NCBI GenBank assembly: GCA_016872385.1
Contig: VGZV01000011.1
Coordinates: 1 to 59,952, forward strand
DNA: 59,952 nucleotides
Reading direction: 5' to 3'
Origin: SAR202 cluster bacterium
Lineage (GTDB): Bacteria; Chloroflexota; Dehalococcoidia; Lucifugimonadales; UBA3495
Shown here: in pieces, positions 41,559-49,323 of the stretch
Layout: the number at the start of each line of letters is the position of its first letter
Position numbering within the stretch: the first letter of the stretch is position 1
Notes under the pieces: generated by a model
What the model saw: the letters and a program-made list of their open reading frames with translations, nothing else
Databases searched by the model: none
What the model was told of the DNA's origin: nothing
Translations under genes and position numbers: made by a program

Positions 41559-42053
41559 ATGGTAACGGCGTTGTACCCGGGAAGCTTTGACCCGGTGACG
41601 GTAGGGCATGTGGATGTGGCTGTAAGAGCGGCGGCGCTCTTTGAAAAGGTGGTGATTGGAATTTACTCAACGCCTTCCAAGAACTTGCTGTTTGACGCCG
41701 ATACCCGCGTGGAGTTGTTCCAGAAATCGGTGGAACACTTGCCCAACGTGGAGGTCCGTAAGTTTGAGGGTCTGGTGGTGCGGTTTGCCCGGGAATTGGG
41801 GGCCGCCGTTATTGTGCGAGGCTTGCGCAGCGGCTCGGACTTTGAGTTCGAGTTCGACATGGCTTTCATGAACCGGAGGTTGGAGCCAACAGTGGACATG
41901 GTGTCGTTCATGGCCTCCCAGGACTACATGTTCGTCAGTTCCAGCCTGCTAAAAGAGGTAGCACGCCTGGGCGGGGATATTACCGGCATGGTGCCCGCCC
42001 ACGTTGCCAAAGCGGTGTACGCAAAATTTGGTAAGCCGGTCTCAGACAACTGA
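41559..42053 (+). CDS. coaD: Phosphopantetheine adenylyltransferase CoaD
   Basis: A 164-residue nucleotidyltransferase making dephospho-CoA from phosphopantetheine and ATP. It has the (T/H)xGH motif in ALYPGSFDPVTVGHVDVA and the family segments RGLRSGSDFEFEFDMAFMNR (given as one motif) and FVSSSLLKEVARLGGD. The rsmD-coaD pairing is widespread in bacteria. The two genes are four bases apart, and a coiled-coil protein gene follows. Confidence 0.96.
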   Translation: MVTALYPGSFDPVTVGHVDVAVRAAALFEKVVIGIYSTPSKNLLFDADTRVELFQKSVEHLPNVEVRKFEGLVVRFARELGAAVIVRGLRSGSDFEFEFDMAFMNRRLEPTVDMVSFMASQDYMFVSSSLLKEVARLGGDITGMVPAHVAKAVYAKFGKPVSDN

Positions 42054-42070
42054 CCGGGAAGGGGGATGCC

Positions 42071-42646
42071 ATAGATATCATAGACATCGTCGATCGGTTG
42101 GAAACCCTGGTCAATACCAGCAAAGTCATGCCCATGACTGGTGGAATTATTGTTGATAAAAGAAAGATTACTGAGCTGGTTGACCAACTCCGGCTGGCCG
42201 TCCCGCAGCAGGTTAAAGCTGCCGAAGAAGTGCTGAGCCGTAAGGACAACATTATCAGCACTGCCATGTCTGAAGCGCGGCGGGCCAAGGTCAAGGCGGA
42301 GGAAGAGTTCCGTGAGCGCCTCAACGCCAACGAGCTCAAGAAGCGAGGCGAGGAGGTGCTGCGGGAAGCGGAGCAGCGGGCGGCTCGCATGGTGCAACAG
42401 GCTGACGCCGATGCCCAAGCGCGCCGGGTGGAAGCCGACGTTTACGCCCTGCGGACCCTTCAGTCTCTGGAAAAGCAGATTAGCGAGTTGAGCGGGTCAG
42501 TCCGCAAGGGCATTGACCTGCTGGCCGCCAGCGCCACCTCGACCGTGTCCAGCGGTGCAGGTGTCAATGGCTTGGGTGGCCGGCAGCGGCCTGAACGCAT
42601 GGAGCGGACGGAGAAGCAGGAACAACAGCCCGTAGCGGCGCGCTAA
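42071..42646 (+). CDS. Coiled-coil protein downstream of coaD, putative ATPase-stalk-like/DivIVA-like
   Basis: About 191 residues. The frame starts DIIDIVDRLETLVNTSK, continues VMPMTGGIIVDKRKITELVDQLRLAVP (given in part), then has a long heptad-rich coiled coil (about 45-135). The tail is polar and disordered. Homologues in this phylum that follow coaD usually begin MD(I/V)(I/L)..(L/V)DRLE. The matching position here is ATA at 42071, with AAGGGGG six bases upstream. The nearest standard start is a TTG at 42098 with no ribosome site. I therefore suspect an ATA start or a base change. The function is unknown; a scaffold or cell-division-like role is possible. Confidence 0.75.
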   Translation: MDIIDIVDRLETLVNTSKVMPMTGGIIVDKRKITELVDQLRLAVPQQVKAAEEVLSRKDNIISTAMSEARRAKVKAEEEFRERLNANELKKRGEEVLREAEQRAARMVQQADADAQARRVEADVYALRTLQSLEKQISELSGSVRKGIDLLAASATSTVSSGAGVNGLGGRQRPERMERTEKQEQQPVAAR

Positions 42647-42687
42647 CAGCCCTTTCCGCAAAAATCAGGCCTATAAAAAGTGTGCTT

Positions 42688-42716
42688 TGGGAGTCCTGGG
42701 TGAACTGGGACTCCCA
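42688..42716. terminator. Bidirectional hairpin between the coaD operon and the Lon-like gene
   Basis: TGGGAGTCC pairs perfectly with GGACTCCCA around an 11-base loop. The hairpin sits between two convergent genes. An A-rich stretch (AAAAAG, 42675-42680) lies on one side and TTTTTTAC (42735-42742) on the other, suiting termination in both directions. Confidence 0.75.
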
Positions 42717-42741
42717 GGTAATTTTCGGAAGTGGCTGTTTT

Positions 42742-45198
42742 TTACTGGTTGCCCAGCAACTCCCCAAAGTAGCCGCGCATACTCTGGTTAAGTTCTGTCA
42801 GCCGGCGGTCTACCAGGTAATTGACCGTTTCCGGCGGATGGCTTCCGTCGGGCTGGGTATCCCCGGCGGGACGCCCCATGAGAAGCTCTATGCCCTGGTC
42901 AATGGTTTTAATGGCATAAATATGGAATTTGCCGTCACGCACCGCCTCCACCACTTCTTCCCGCAGCATTAAGTGCCGTTGGTTGGCGTCCGGAATCATC
43001 ACTCCCTGATCCCCAGTCAGCCCGCCGCGGCGGCACACTTCAAACACGCCCTCAATCTTTTCATTGACTCCGCCGATGGGCTGAATCTCCCCTTTCTGGT
43101 TCACTGAGCCGGTTACCGCGATATTTTGGTTGATGGGCAGCCCAGAAAGGCTGGAAAGGATAGCGTAAAGCTCCGCAGATGAGGCGCTGTCGCCTTCCAC
43201 AATACCGTAGGACTGTTCAAAGCACAGACTGGCCGAAAGTGTTAATGGCCTCTGCCGCCCATACTTGGCCCCCAGATAGCCGCTGAGGATCAGCACTCCC
43301 TTGCTGTGAATAGGTCCGCTGAGAGCCGACTCGCGTTCAATGTTTATGACCTGGCTGCGGCCAGCAAAGGTTTGGGCGGTGATTCTGGTGGGCAAGCCAA
43401 AAGCAAAGTCGCCCAGGTCGTAGACTGACAGGCCGTTGACCTGCCCAACGGCGGAGCCGGTCATGGAAAGCAGCACCGTTCCCTCCGCAATCATGTCTTG
43501 CAGCCGCTCTTGGATCAGGTTTAGCCGGTAAAGCTTCTGCTCCAGGGCCTGCTCAACATGTTTTCCCAACACTGTGGAGGAATTCTCTCGTTTGGCCCAA
43601 TGGTCAGATTCAATCACCACATCCTTGATTTGTCCAAACCGAGCAGATAACTTGTGTTGGTCTGCCACCAGCCGGGCGGCATACTCCAGTACCTGGGCCG
43701 CGGCGCTGGCGTCAAAGGGCAGCAACTTCTCCTCTTGGCAAGTGCGGCAGATAAAGGCGCAGTAGGCGTCCAGGTTCTCCTGGTTCAGCGCAATAATGGA
43801 ATCAAACTCCGCCTTGACTTTGAAAAGGTCCCAAAAATCTTCCACGTCGGCGGCGGTAAAAAGGCGGTAAAGCATTTCGTCGCCGGTGATGATTACTTTC
43901 AGGTCCAGGGGAATAGGCTGGGGACGCAAGCCCTGGGGAATGAAGAACCCCGTCTGTTCCGATGGGTCTTCCAGGCTGACTGCCCGGTTGCGGATAACCC
44001 GCTTTAGCCCTTCCCACACGCCGGGGTACATGAGCATATCCCTGGCGTTGAACACCAGATAACCGCCGTTGGCCAAGTGCACAGAACCGGGCTTGAGCAT
44101 GGTGTGGTCGCTGAAGTAAGTGCCCATGACGGCACGGCGTTCAATGCGGCCAAAGAGGTTGCCCCAGTTGGGATTAGGTTCAATAATCACCGGCACCGTG
44201 GCCACCGTGCTGTTGTCCACCAGCAGGTTTACTTCAAAGGGTAGAAAGGGATTGCGAGCCAGGGCTGCGCTCGTGGTGCCGGATGGAACATGGACTCCCG
44301 CAGGCGCTTCCTGGCTAGCACCGGTCTCCCGGAACAGCTGCAAATTGTCCAGAACGTATTCTATGAGCTGGGTAACAAATTCTTGAAGCTGTGGTATCTC
44401 CTGGTAGCTGGAGACCAGTTCTTGAAAGATGAAAGACACCCTCTCGTCCACTGCCACCCGTTCCAGGGCGTGTATTTTTTCGGCAGCGTCCCTCTCCACG
44501 TCCCTTACACGCATCATGGTAGCCTGGGTCTGCTGCATCAACTGACGGCGCACCTCGTCTAGGGCCTTGCGCCGCTCCGGGGGCAGGGCTTGGTACTCCT
44601 CGGGAGTCATAGGCCGCTCGCCGGACACAGGGAAAATGGTGATCCCTGCGGGAGAAATGTGGACGGCAAACCCGGTTCTCTGAGCCAACTCCTCTAACTC
44701 GGTGATGAGTTGCTGGGCTGCCTGGCGGCCTGATTCCTCCAGGTTGCGTTGTTGCTCTTGGAACTCTTCACTGCGGAAGACTTTCGGTATCTCTTCTCTA
44801 AGTTCCCGCAAAGTGTCCGTCAGGCGCGTCCGCAGAGTCCGGCCCATTCCCGGCGGCAGGCTGATGGCCTGCGGACGGTCTGGGTCGTCAAAGTGGTGCA
44901 CATAGCACCAGTCGCTGATGGGCCGGTGGCCTTCCCGCTTTTGCAGTTCTTCCACCACTTGCTGGAGGTGGGAGCGTATGATGCTGGCCTTGCCTGTTCC
45001 GGTGAGGCCAGTGACGAACAAGTTATAGCCCGGTTTGTCCACTTCCAGGCCGAACCGAATGGACTCCAGCGCCCGGCGTTGGCCGATGAAATGGTCCAGG
45101 GGCGCCAATTCAGCGGTGCACTTGAAGTTCAACGCTTCGGGATCACAGGACCAGCGGGTTTTCTGCCAGGGCACTCGGAAGGCGTAAGCAGGGGACAT
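42742..45198 (-). CDS. Lon-like ATP-dependent protease with AAA_32 domain
   Basis: An 818-residue AAA protease. The Walker A is GLTGTGKAS (64-72). A long coiled-coil insertion follows. The second half carries the AAA_32-type LANGGYLVFNARDML and VKVIITGDEMLY-like segments, then the S16 Lon peptidase domain with EGDSASS (catalytic S671) and GGVNEKIEG (catalytic K714). This is the Lon-family 2 (LonC/LonB-like, PF13654) group, distinct from classical LonA with its N-terminal substrate domain. GGAGG lies four bases before the ATG, and a perfect TATAAT lies upstream (45255-45260, minus). No membrane span is seen. Confidence 0.88.
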   Translation of the reverse strand: MSPAYAFRVPWQKTRWSCDPEALNFKCTAELAPLDHFIGQRRALESIRFGLEVDKPGYNLFVTGLTGTGKASIIRSHLQQVVEELQKREGHRPISDWCYVHHFDDPDRPQAISLPPGMGRTLRTRLTDTLRELREEIPKVFRSEEFQEQQRNLEESGRQAAQQLITELEELAQRTGFAVHISPAGITIFPVSGERPMTPEEYQALPPERRKALDEVRRQLMQQTQATMMRVRDVERDAAEKIHALERVAVDERVSFIFQELVSSYQEIPQLQEFVTQLIEYVLDNLQLFRETGASQEAPAGVHVPSGTTSAALARNPFLPFEVNLLVDNSTVATVPVIIEPNPNWGNLFGRIERRAVMGTYFSDHTMLKPGSVHLANGGYLVFNARDMLMYPGVWEGLKRVIRNRAVSLEDPSEQTGFFIPQGLRPQPIPLDLKVIITGDEMLYRLFTAADVEDFWDLFKVKAEFDSIIALNQENLDAYCAFICRTCQEEKLLPFDASAAAQVLEYAARLVADQHKLSARFGQIKDVVIESDHWAKRENSSTVLGKHVEQALEQKLYRLNLIQERLQDMIAEGTVLLSMTGSAVGQVNGLSVYDLGDFAFGLPTRITAQTFAGRSQVINIERESALSGPIHSKGVLILSGYLGAKYGRQRPLTLSASLCFEQSYGIVEGDSASSAELYAILSSLSGLPINQNIAVTGSVNQKGEIQPIGGVNEKIEGVFEVCRRGGLTGDQGVMIPDANQRHLMLREEVVEAVRDGKFHIYAIKTIDQGIELLMGRPAGDTQPDGSHPPETVNYLVDRRLTELNQSMRGYFGELLGNQ

Positions 45199-45384
45199 AG
45201 ACCTCCAAAAAACGGACCATGGCGCAACTTAAAAACGGCCAGGGTTGATTGTTCATTATATTCTTTGAGCGCCAGTATTATTGTTGCCGTTCATAGTGAG
45301 CCAGCTGAACCTGAGTTGGAAAACCGCTTTCCTTGAGCTGGCTGTAGAATGCGCAAAAGGTATTAGCCATCTTCCAACAGCATT

Positions 45385-45550
45385 TCTAAGAGGGTGTGTG
45401 ACAATTCCCGCTCGTGGTGAGTCCCGACGTATCGGGATCCCGACCAGGTCGGGGCTTGTCGAACCATGAGCGGGCTAAAAGCTACTCATCCTTCGACAAG
45501 CTCAGGATGAGCGGGCTGGGTAGACGGCATTTCTCACACACGCTCTAAGA
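45385..45550. repeat. MITE-like element family A, copy 3 (166 bp, carries 33-bp insertion)
   Basis: It is in the same orientation as 16587-16719. Exactly 33 extra bases split the first hairpin at 45421-45453: GTCCCGACGTATCGGGA then TCCCGACCAGGTCGGG, itself two small palindromes. 133 plus 33 equals the observed 166. The right end runs into another element, sharing TCTAAGAGG. A degenerate hairpin (CATAGTGAGCC..) lies at 45292-45325. The 45199-45834 gap of 636 bases holds these repeats, the lon -10 box and the DUF151 promoter, and no gene. Confidence 0.85.
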
Positions 45551-45665
45551 GGTTGTCTAAAAAGATTGTCTCTGGTCATTGCGAGTGAAGCGAAGCAATC
45601 TTGTCCTGGGCACGCGATTGCTTCGGGGCTACGCCCCTCGCAATGACTTTTTAAACACCCTCTAA
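45547..45665. repeat. MITE-like element with AGAGGtTGTcTAAAAAG ends
   Basis: The left end TAAGAGGTTGTCTAAAAAG and, on the opposite strand, the right end TTAGAGGGTGTTTAAAAAG form 19-bp imperfect terminal inverted repeats. Inside are TCATTGCGAGTGAAGCGAAGCAATC and GATTGCTTCGGGGCTACGCCCCTCGCAATGAC, inverted arms of the widespread TCATTGCGAG palindrome. It abuts family A copy 3. Confidence 0.75.
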
Positions 45666-45770
45666 CAACTTCTCTAATATTAGGGCCTTCGTGTTTGGCT
45701 GTATAGCGGGGCAGGATTTGCAATTCCAGCGACAGGCTTTTGATGGCTGGGCGCGGCGGTTCCAGTTGGG

Positions 45771-45800
45771 TTGACTTTAGATTTCCGATGGGCATACAAT
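45771..45800 (+). promoter_or_regulatory. Promoter of the DUF151 nuclease gene
   Basis: TTGACT at 45771-45776 and TACAAT at 45795-45800 are separated by 18 bp. The leader to the ATG at 45835 would be about 28 bases. This is one of the clearest promoters in the window. Confidence 0.7.
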
Positions 45801-45834
45801 CTCGCTCAGTGGGCAAAGCACGGAGGCCACGCCA

Positions 45835-46395
45835 ATGCTGGAAATGACCATAGACAGCATACGGGTTAGCCCGATGAACTACCAGCGGGTGGTGATCCTG
45901 CGGGAGAAAAACGCCGACCGTTATTTGCCCATTTGGATTGGCCCGGCGGAAGCTGACGCCATTGCCGTGAAACTGCAGGACCTGAGCGTGCCAAGGCCGT
46001 TGACCCACGACTTGCTGCGCACAGTCATTGACACCCTGGGCGGGACTATCAAACACATCTACGTTAACGACCTGCACAACGACACCTTCTTCGCCAAAAT
46101 CATCATTCAGGTGAACGGGGCTGAGAAGGAAATTGACTCCCGCCCCAGCGATGCCATGGCCCTGGCCGTGCGCGCCCAGGTGCCTATCTTTGCCGATGAG
46201 GCGGTGTTGGATAAGGCGGGAATCCTATTAGATAAAGAGACGGGGAAGCCTTTGGCCCCAGGTGAGACCGAAGCCAAACCAGCGGAGGGCCAGTCCCAGG
46301 TCAATGAGGAGGAATTGCGCCGTCTTTCCGCCTTCAGCGACTTTATTAACAACCTGGACCTGGAAGACTTCGGCAAGCAGCAACCCAACCGCTGA
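45835..46395 (+). CDS. Bifunctional-nuclease (DUF151) family protein
   Basis: A 186-residue protein of the bifunctional nuclease/DUF151 family. The domain spans about 1-130, with MTIDSIRVSPMNYQRVVILRE, LPIWIGPAEADAIAV, RPLTHDLLRTVIDTLGG and IDSRPSDAMALAVRAQVPIFADEAVLD (given in part). The tail includes a UvrB/UvrC-like acidic helix (NEEELRRLSAFSDFINNLDLEDF). Plant and archaeal members cleave RNA or DNA. The physiological role in bacteria is not settled. It has its own promoter and terminator, so it is independent of the ATP synthase operon. Confidence 0.9.
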   Translation: MLEMTIDSIRVSPMNYQRVVILREKNADRYLPIWIGPAEADAIAVKLQDLSVPRPLTHDLLRTVIDTLGGTIKHIYVNDLHNDTFFAKIIIQVNGAEKEIDSRPSDAMALAVRAQVPIFADEAVLDKAGILLDKETGKPLAPGETEAKPAEGQSQVNEEELRRLSAFSDFINNLDLEDFGKQQPNR

Positions 46396-46422
46396 GGGGG
46401 TTGACCGTGAGCCAATCAGCTA

Positions 46423-46452
46423 ATCACCCCAGCGCTAAGTTGCTGGGGTGAT
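46423..46452 (+). terminator. Terminator after the DUF151 gene
   Basis: ATCACCCCAGC at 46423-46433 pairs perfectly with GCTGGGGTGAT at 46442-46452 around an 8-base loop, followed by ATTGTTTC. It lies 28 bases after the stop and before the ATP synthase promoter. Confidence 0.85.
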
Positions 46453-46493
46453 ATTGTTTCTCCACCGGCGGGTTTCGTAACTACCCATACGAA

Positions 46494-46520
46494 TTGACAT
46501 TTGAATACCTGGATGATAAT
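46494..46520 (+). promoter_or_regulatory. Promoter of the ATP synthase operon
   Basis: A perfect TTGACA at 46494-46499 is followed by GATAAT at 46515-46520 (15-bp spacer) or TAATAT at 46517-46522 (17-bp spacer). The predicted start near 46529 gives a very short leader for the first gene. I see no Rex-type operator here. Confidence 0.6.
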
Positions 46521-46543
46521 ATGCCACGGGCTTGGTGGGAGGA

Positions 46544-46789
46544 ATGAGTAGGTGGACCGTCGCGTTGCGGGTTACCGGGTTGGGCTGGTACGTCGCAACC
46601 TGTGTGGTGCTAGGCGTAGTCGGAGGGTACTGGTTGGACCGGCTGCTGGGCACCACGCCCTTGTTCATACTGGTCTTGACAGTTTTGGGCAGCATCGTGG
46701 CATTTTACGGAATTTATAAGATGATTGTGCCGGTCCTCTATGGGGACAAGAACTGGGGCGAAGACCGGCAAGGGTCACGGACTGAGTGA
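46544..46789 (+). CDS. AtpZ/AtpI-like F0 accessory membrane protein
   Basis: An 81-residue protein with two membrane spans (LGWYVATCVVLGVVGGYWLD and LFILVLTVLGSIVAFYGIY) of the AtpZ/'F0F1-ATPase subunit, putative' family. These help c-ring assembly or carry Mg/Ca. The family's GYWLDRLLGTTPLF turn is present. The chosen ATG is only one base after GGAGGA, which is tighter than usual. An in-frame GTG (46535) or TTG (46532) is possible. The stop overlaps the atpB start (GTGA). Confidence 0.82.
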   Translation: MSRWTVALRVTGLGWYVATCVVLGVVGGYWLDRLLGTTPLFILVLTVLGSIVAFYGIYKMIVPVLYGDKNWGEDRQGSRTE

Positions 46790-47886
46790 AGTCGCAGAAG
46801 CCTGGTAAGCATATTGCCCTGGGCGTTGGTGCGGCCCTGCTCATTTTCCTCTTTGTCGGCTGTGGCCTGGGCGCCGTAGGGTCTGCCATTCGCGGCGCAT
46901 CCCCTCTGGTGCCGGAACCTGAAATCCACCTGCCGCCCCAGCCTGTGTTCCCTGCCGCCAAGCGGGACCAGCACCTTGGGCTGGGCAAGTCCCAGGCTGC
47001 AGACGGACATGCGGCTGAAGAACCTGCCAAAGCCGAAGCACCTAAGGCTGCCGATGACCACGGTGCCGCAAAAACGGTCCAGAACGGCGCAGCCCAGGTG
47101 GCCGAGGATCACGGGGCGGAAGGGGAAAAGCCCCACGCATCACCCTTGGGAGTGGGCGAGTTTGCCGTCACCAACACCATGCTGGCAGCATGGCTGGGCA
47201 GTGCAGTTATTATCCTGGTTTTCGCCCTGGGCGCGCGCAAGGCCAGCCTGGTGCCTGGCCGTTTGCAGAGCCTGGTGGAGTCCTTGATAGAATTGGTGCT
47301 GAACTTTGCTACGGGTGTAGCGGGCGCGGCTATGGCCCGCAAAGCCCTGCCCATAGTGGGCACCATCTTCTTCTTCATCCTCTTCAACGCGCTGCTGGCC
47401 TTGTTCCCCTTCTACCAGTTCATGGGCTTCAAGGTAGCAGGGGGAGACGAGATACAGGTCCATCTGTTCCGCTCGCCGGCCACTGACGTAAACATGCCCC
47501 TGGCGCTGGCCATTGTCTCCTTCGTATTCGTGGAGTTCTGGGGTCTGCGCGCCAACGGGATTGGGTACTTGAAGAAGTTCTTCGCCTTTGGCAAGTTGCT
47601 GCGCGGCAAGCCCGCCGGTCTGATTGATGTTTTCGTGGGCCTGCTGGAGTTGTTCAGCGAGTTTGCCCGGGTAATCAGTCTCACCTTCCGGTTGTTTGGC
47701 AACCTGACGGCGGGCGAGATTGTGGTGGTAATGGTAACCTACCTGGCTCCTTTCGTAGCCATCGAAATATTCTTTGGCCTGGAGCTGCTGGTGGCATTCA
47801 TACAGGCAGCCATATTTGCGGCGTTGACGGTGGTATTCCTCTCCCTGGCGGTGACCAAGCACGAGAGTCATGAGGAACACCACTAA
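46786..47886 (+). CDS. atpB: ATP synthase subunit a
   Basis: A 366-residue F0 subunit a forming the proton half-channels. The essential arginine is R302 in VISLTFRLFGN, and the other conserved spans (FWGLRANGIGYLKKFF, PFVAIEIFFGLELLVAFIQA) are intact. The start is a GTG overlapping the upstream gene. The protein is longer than typical because residues 60-118 form an Ala/Glu/Lys/His-rich, probably disordered segment between the first hydrophobic segment and the membrane domain. A histidine-rich tail (HESHEEHH) ends it. Confidence 0.95.
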   Translation: MKSQKPGKHIALGVGAALLIFLFVGCGLGAVGSAIRGASPLVPEPEIHLPPQPVFPAAKRDQHLGLGKSQAADGHAAEEPAKAEAPKAADDHGAAKTVQNGAAQVAEDHGAEGEKPHASPLGVGEFAVTNTMLAAWLGSAVIILVFALGARKASLVPGRLQSLVESLIELVLNFATGVAGAAMARKALPIVGTIFFFILFNALLALFPFYQFMGFKVAGGDEIQVHLFRSPATDVNMPLALAIVSFVFVEFWGLRANGIGYLKKFFAFGKLLRGKPAGLIDVFVGLLELFSEFARVISLTFRLFGNLTAGEIVVVMVTYLAPFVAIEIFFGLELLVAFIQAAIFAALTVVFLSLAVTKHESHEEHH

Positions 47887-47931
47887 GGGAACGGCTTAAG
47901 AATCCGGAGTCCACTGGCAAAGTTCACATAA

Positions 47932-48204
<273 letters not shown>

Positions 48205-48238
48205 CCCAGGGCCAGCCAATTCCAGCTAGGGGTGTGCC

Positions 48239-48739
48239 GTGACCGCCTTAGGTGTAAATGTCCCAAGCCTGATAGCCTACCTGGTCAACTTCCTCATTCT
48301 CCTGGGAGCGCTCTACGTGCTGGCCTACAAGCCCCTGCTGCGGGCTTTGGACCAGCGCTCGGAGCGCATCCGCGAGAGCTTGGCGGCAGCGGACCGGGCC
48401 AAGGCAGAGGCGGCCAGTTCCCAGGCGGCGATTCAGCAGCAGTTGGATGAGGCCCGCCGGGAGGGCCAGCGGCTGCTGGACCAGGCGCGGGAAGCCGCTA
48501 ACCGGTTTCGGGAGGAGGAGATGGGCCGGGCCCGCCAGGAGGCGGAGGCCTTTGTCACCCGGGCCCGGGCAGACATCCAGCGGGAGCGGGACGCTGCGGT
48601 TGAAGACGTGCGGACCCATTTCGGCGATCTGGCCATCACTGCAGCCGAGCGAGTCATCCGCCGGTCGCTGAACCGTCAGGCCCATCAGGAGCTTATCGCC
48701 CAGGTATTGGAAGAGGGCGATGCTCTGAAAAAGGCTTAG
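48239..48739 (+). CDS. atpF: ATP synthase subunit b
   Basis: A 166-residue peripheral-stalk subunit. One N-terminal span (SLIAYLVNFLILLGALYVLAY) is followed by a long charged helix of about 130 residues (LLRALDQRSERIRESLAAADRAKAE, given in part) and a C-terminal part that contacts delta. The start is a GTG. atpE lies 34 bases upstream and atpH begins six bases after the stop. A single b gene suggests a homodimeric stalk. Confidence 0.95.
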   Translation: MTALGVNVPSLIAYLVNFLILLGALYVLAYKPLLRALDQRSERIRESLAAADRAKAEAASSQAAIQQQLDEARREGQRLLDQAREAANRFREEEMGRARQEAEAFVTRARADIQRERDAAVEDVRTHFGDLAITAAERVIRRSLNRQAHQELIAQVLEEGDALKKA

Positions 48740-48745
48740 GAGAGC

Positions 48746-49297
48746 ATGGCCAAGCGACCTTCCGGCAAGCGCTACTCCCAGGCCCTATTTGAACTGGCGG
48801 TGGATCAAGGTCAGCCGGACCAGTGGGCCGAAAGTCTGAAGTTTGCGGCGCAGACGCTGGACAACGCAGAGTTTCGCGCGCTGCTCAAGGACGCCAAAGT
48901 GCCCAGTGCAGAGCGCGTCAAAGCGGTGACGGCGGTGCTGGGCGACTTGCCGCCCATGGTGCAGAATCTGGTGTCGCTGTTGGTGGCCCGCGGCCTGATT
49001 GACTTGCTGCCCCAGGTGGCTGCCGCATATGAGCAGCTGCTGGACCAGTACCGGGGCCGGCAGCAAGTGGAGATTACTTCTGCGGTGGCCCTTACCCAGG
49101 GGGACCGCCAGCACATCACCCGGTTTGTAGGGGATCTGATTGGCCGCGACGTAGTGCTGACCACCAGCGTGGATGAGAACATCCTCGGAGGTCTAATTAT
49201 CCAGATTGGCGACCGGTTGCTGGATGGCAGCACCCGCGCCCGTTTGGAAGGGCTTAGAAAACAACTCCGGTCTGACGTTCTGGCGTCGGCCGGCTAG
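48746..49297 (+). CDS. atpH: ATP synthase subunit delta
   Basis: A 183-residue OSCP/delta subunit joining F1 to the peripheral stalk. The helical N-terminal domain begins [25 protein letters not shown] (given in part). The C-terminal part has the characteristic [22 protein letters not shown] and [31 protein letters not shown] (given in part). It is tightly packed between atpF and atpA. Confidence 0.95.
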   Translation: MAKRPSGKRYSQALFELAVDQGQPDQWAESLKFAAQTLDNAEFRALLKDAKVPSAERVKAVTAVLGDLPPMVQNLVSLLVARGLIDLLPQVAAAYEQLLDQYRGRQQVEITSAVALTQGDRQHITRFVGDLIGRDVVLTTSVDENILGGLIIQIGDRLLDGSTRARLEGLRKQLRSDVLASAG

Positions 49298-49323
49298 ACA
49301 GGGAAAACACGAGGGAGTCGCCA

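Noticed and set aside
46494..46543. Rex operator in the ATP synthase promoter
   Set aside because: No TTGTGAA-type inverted repeat is present; the nearby rex gene alone is not evidence.
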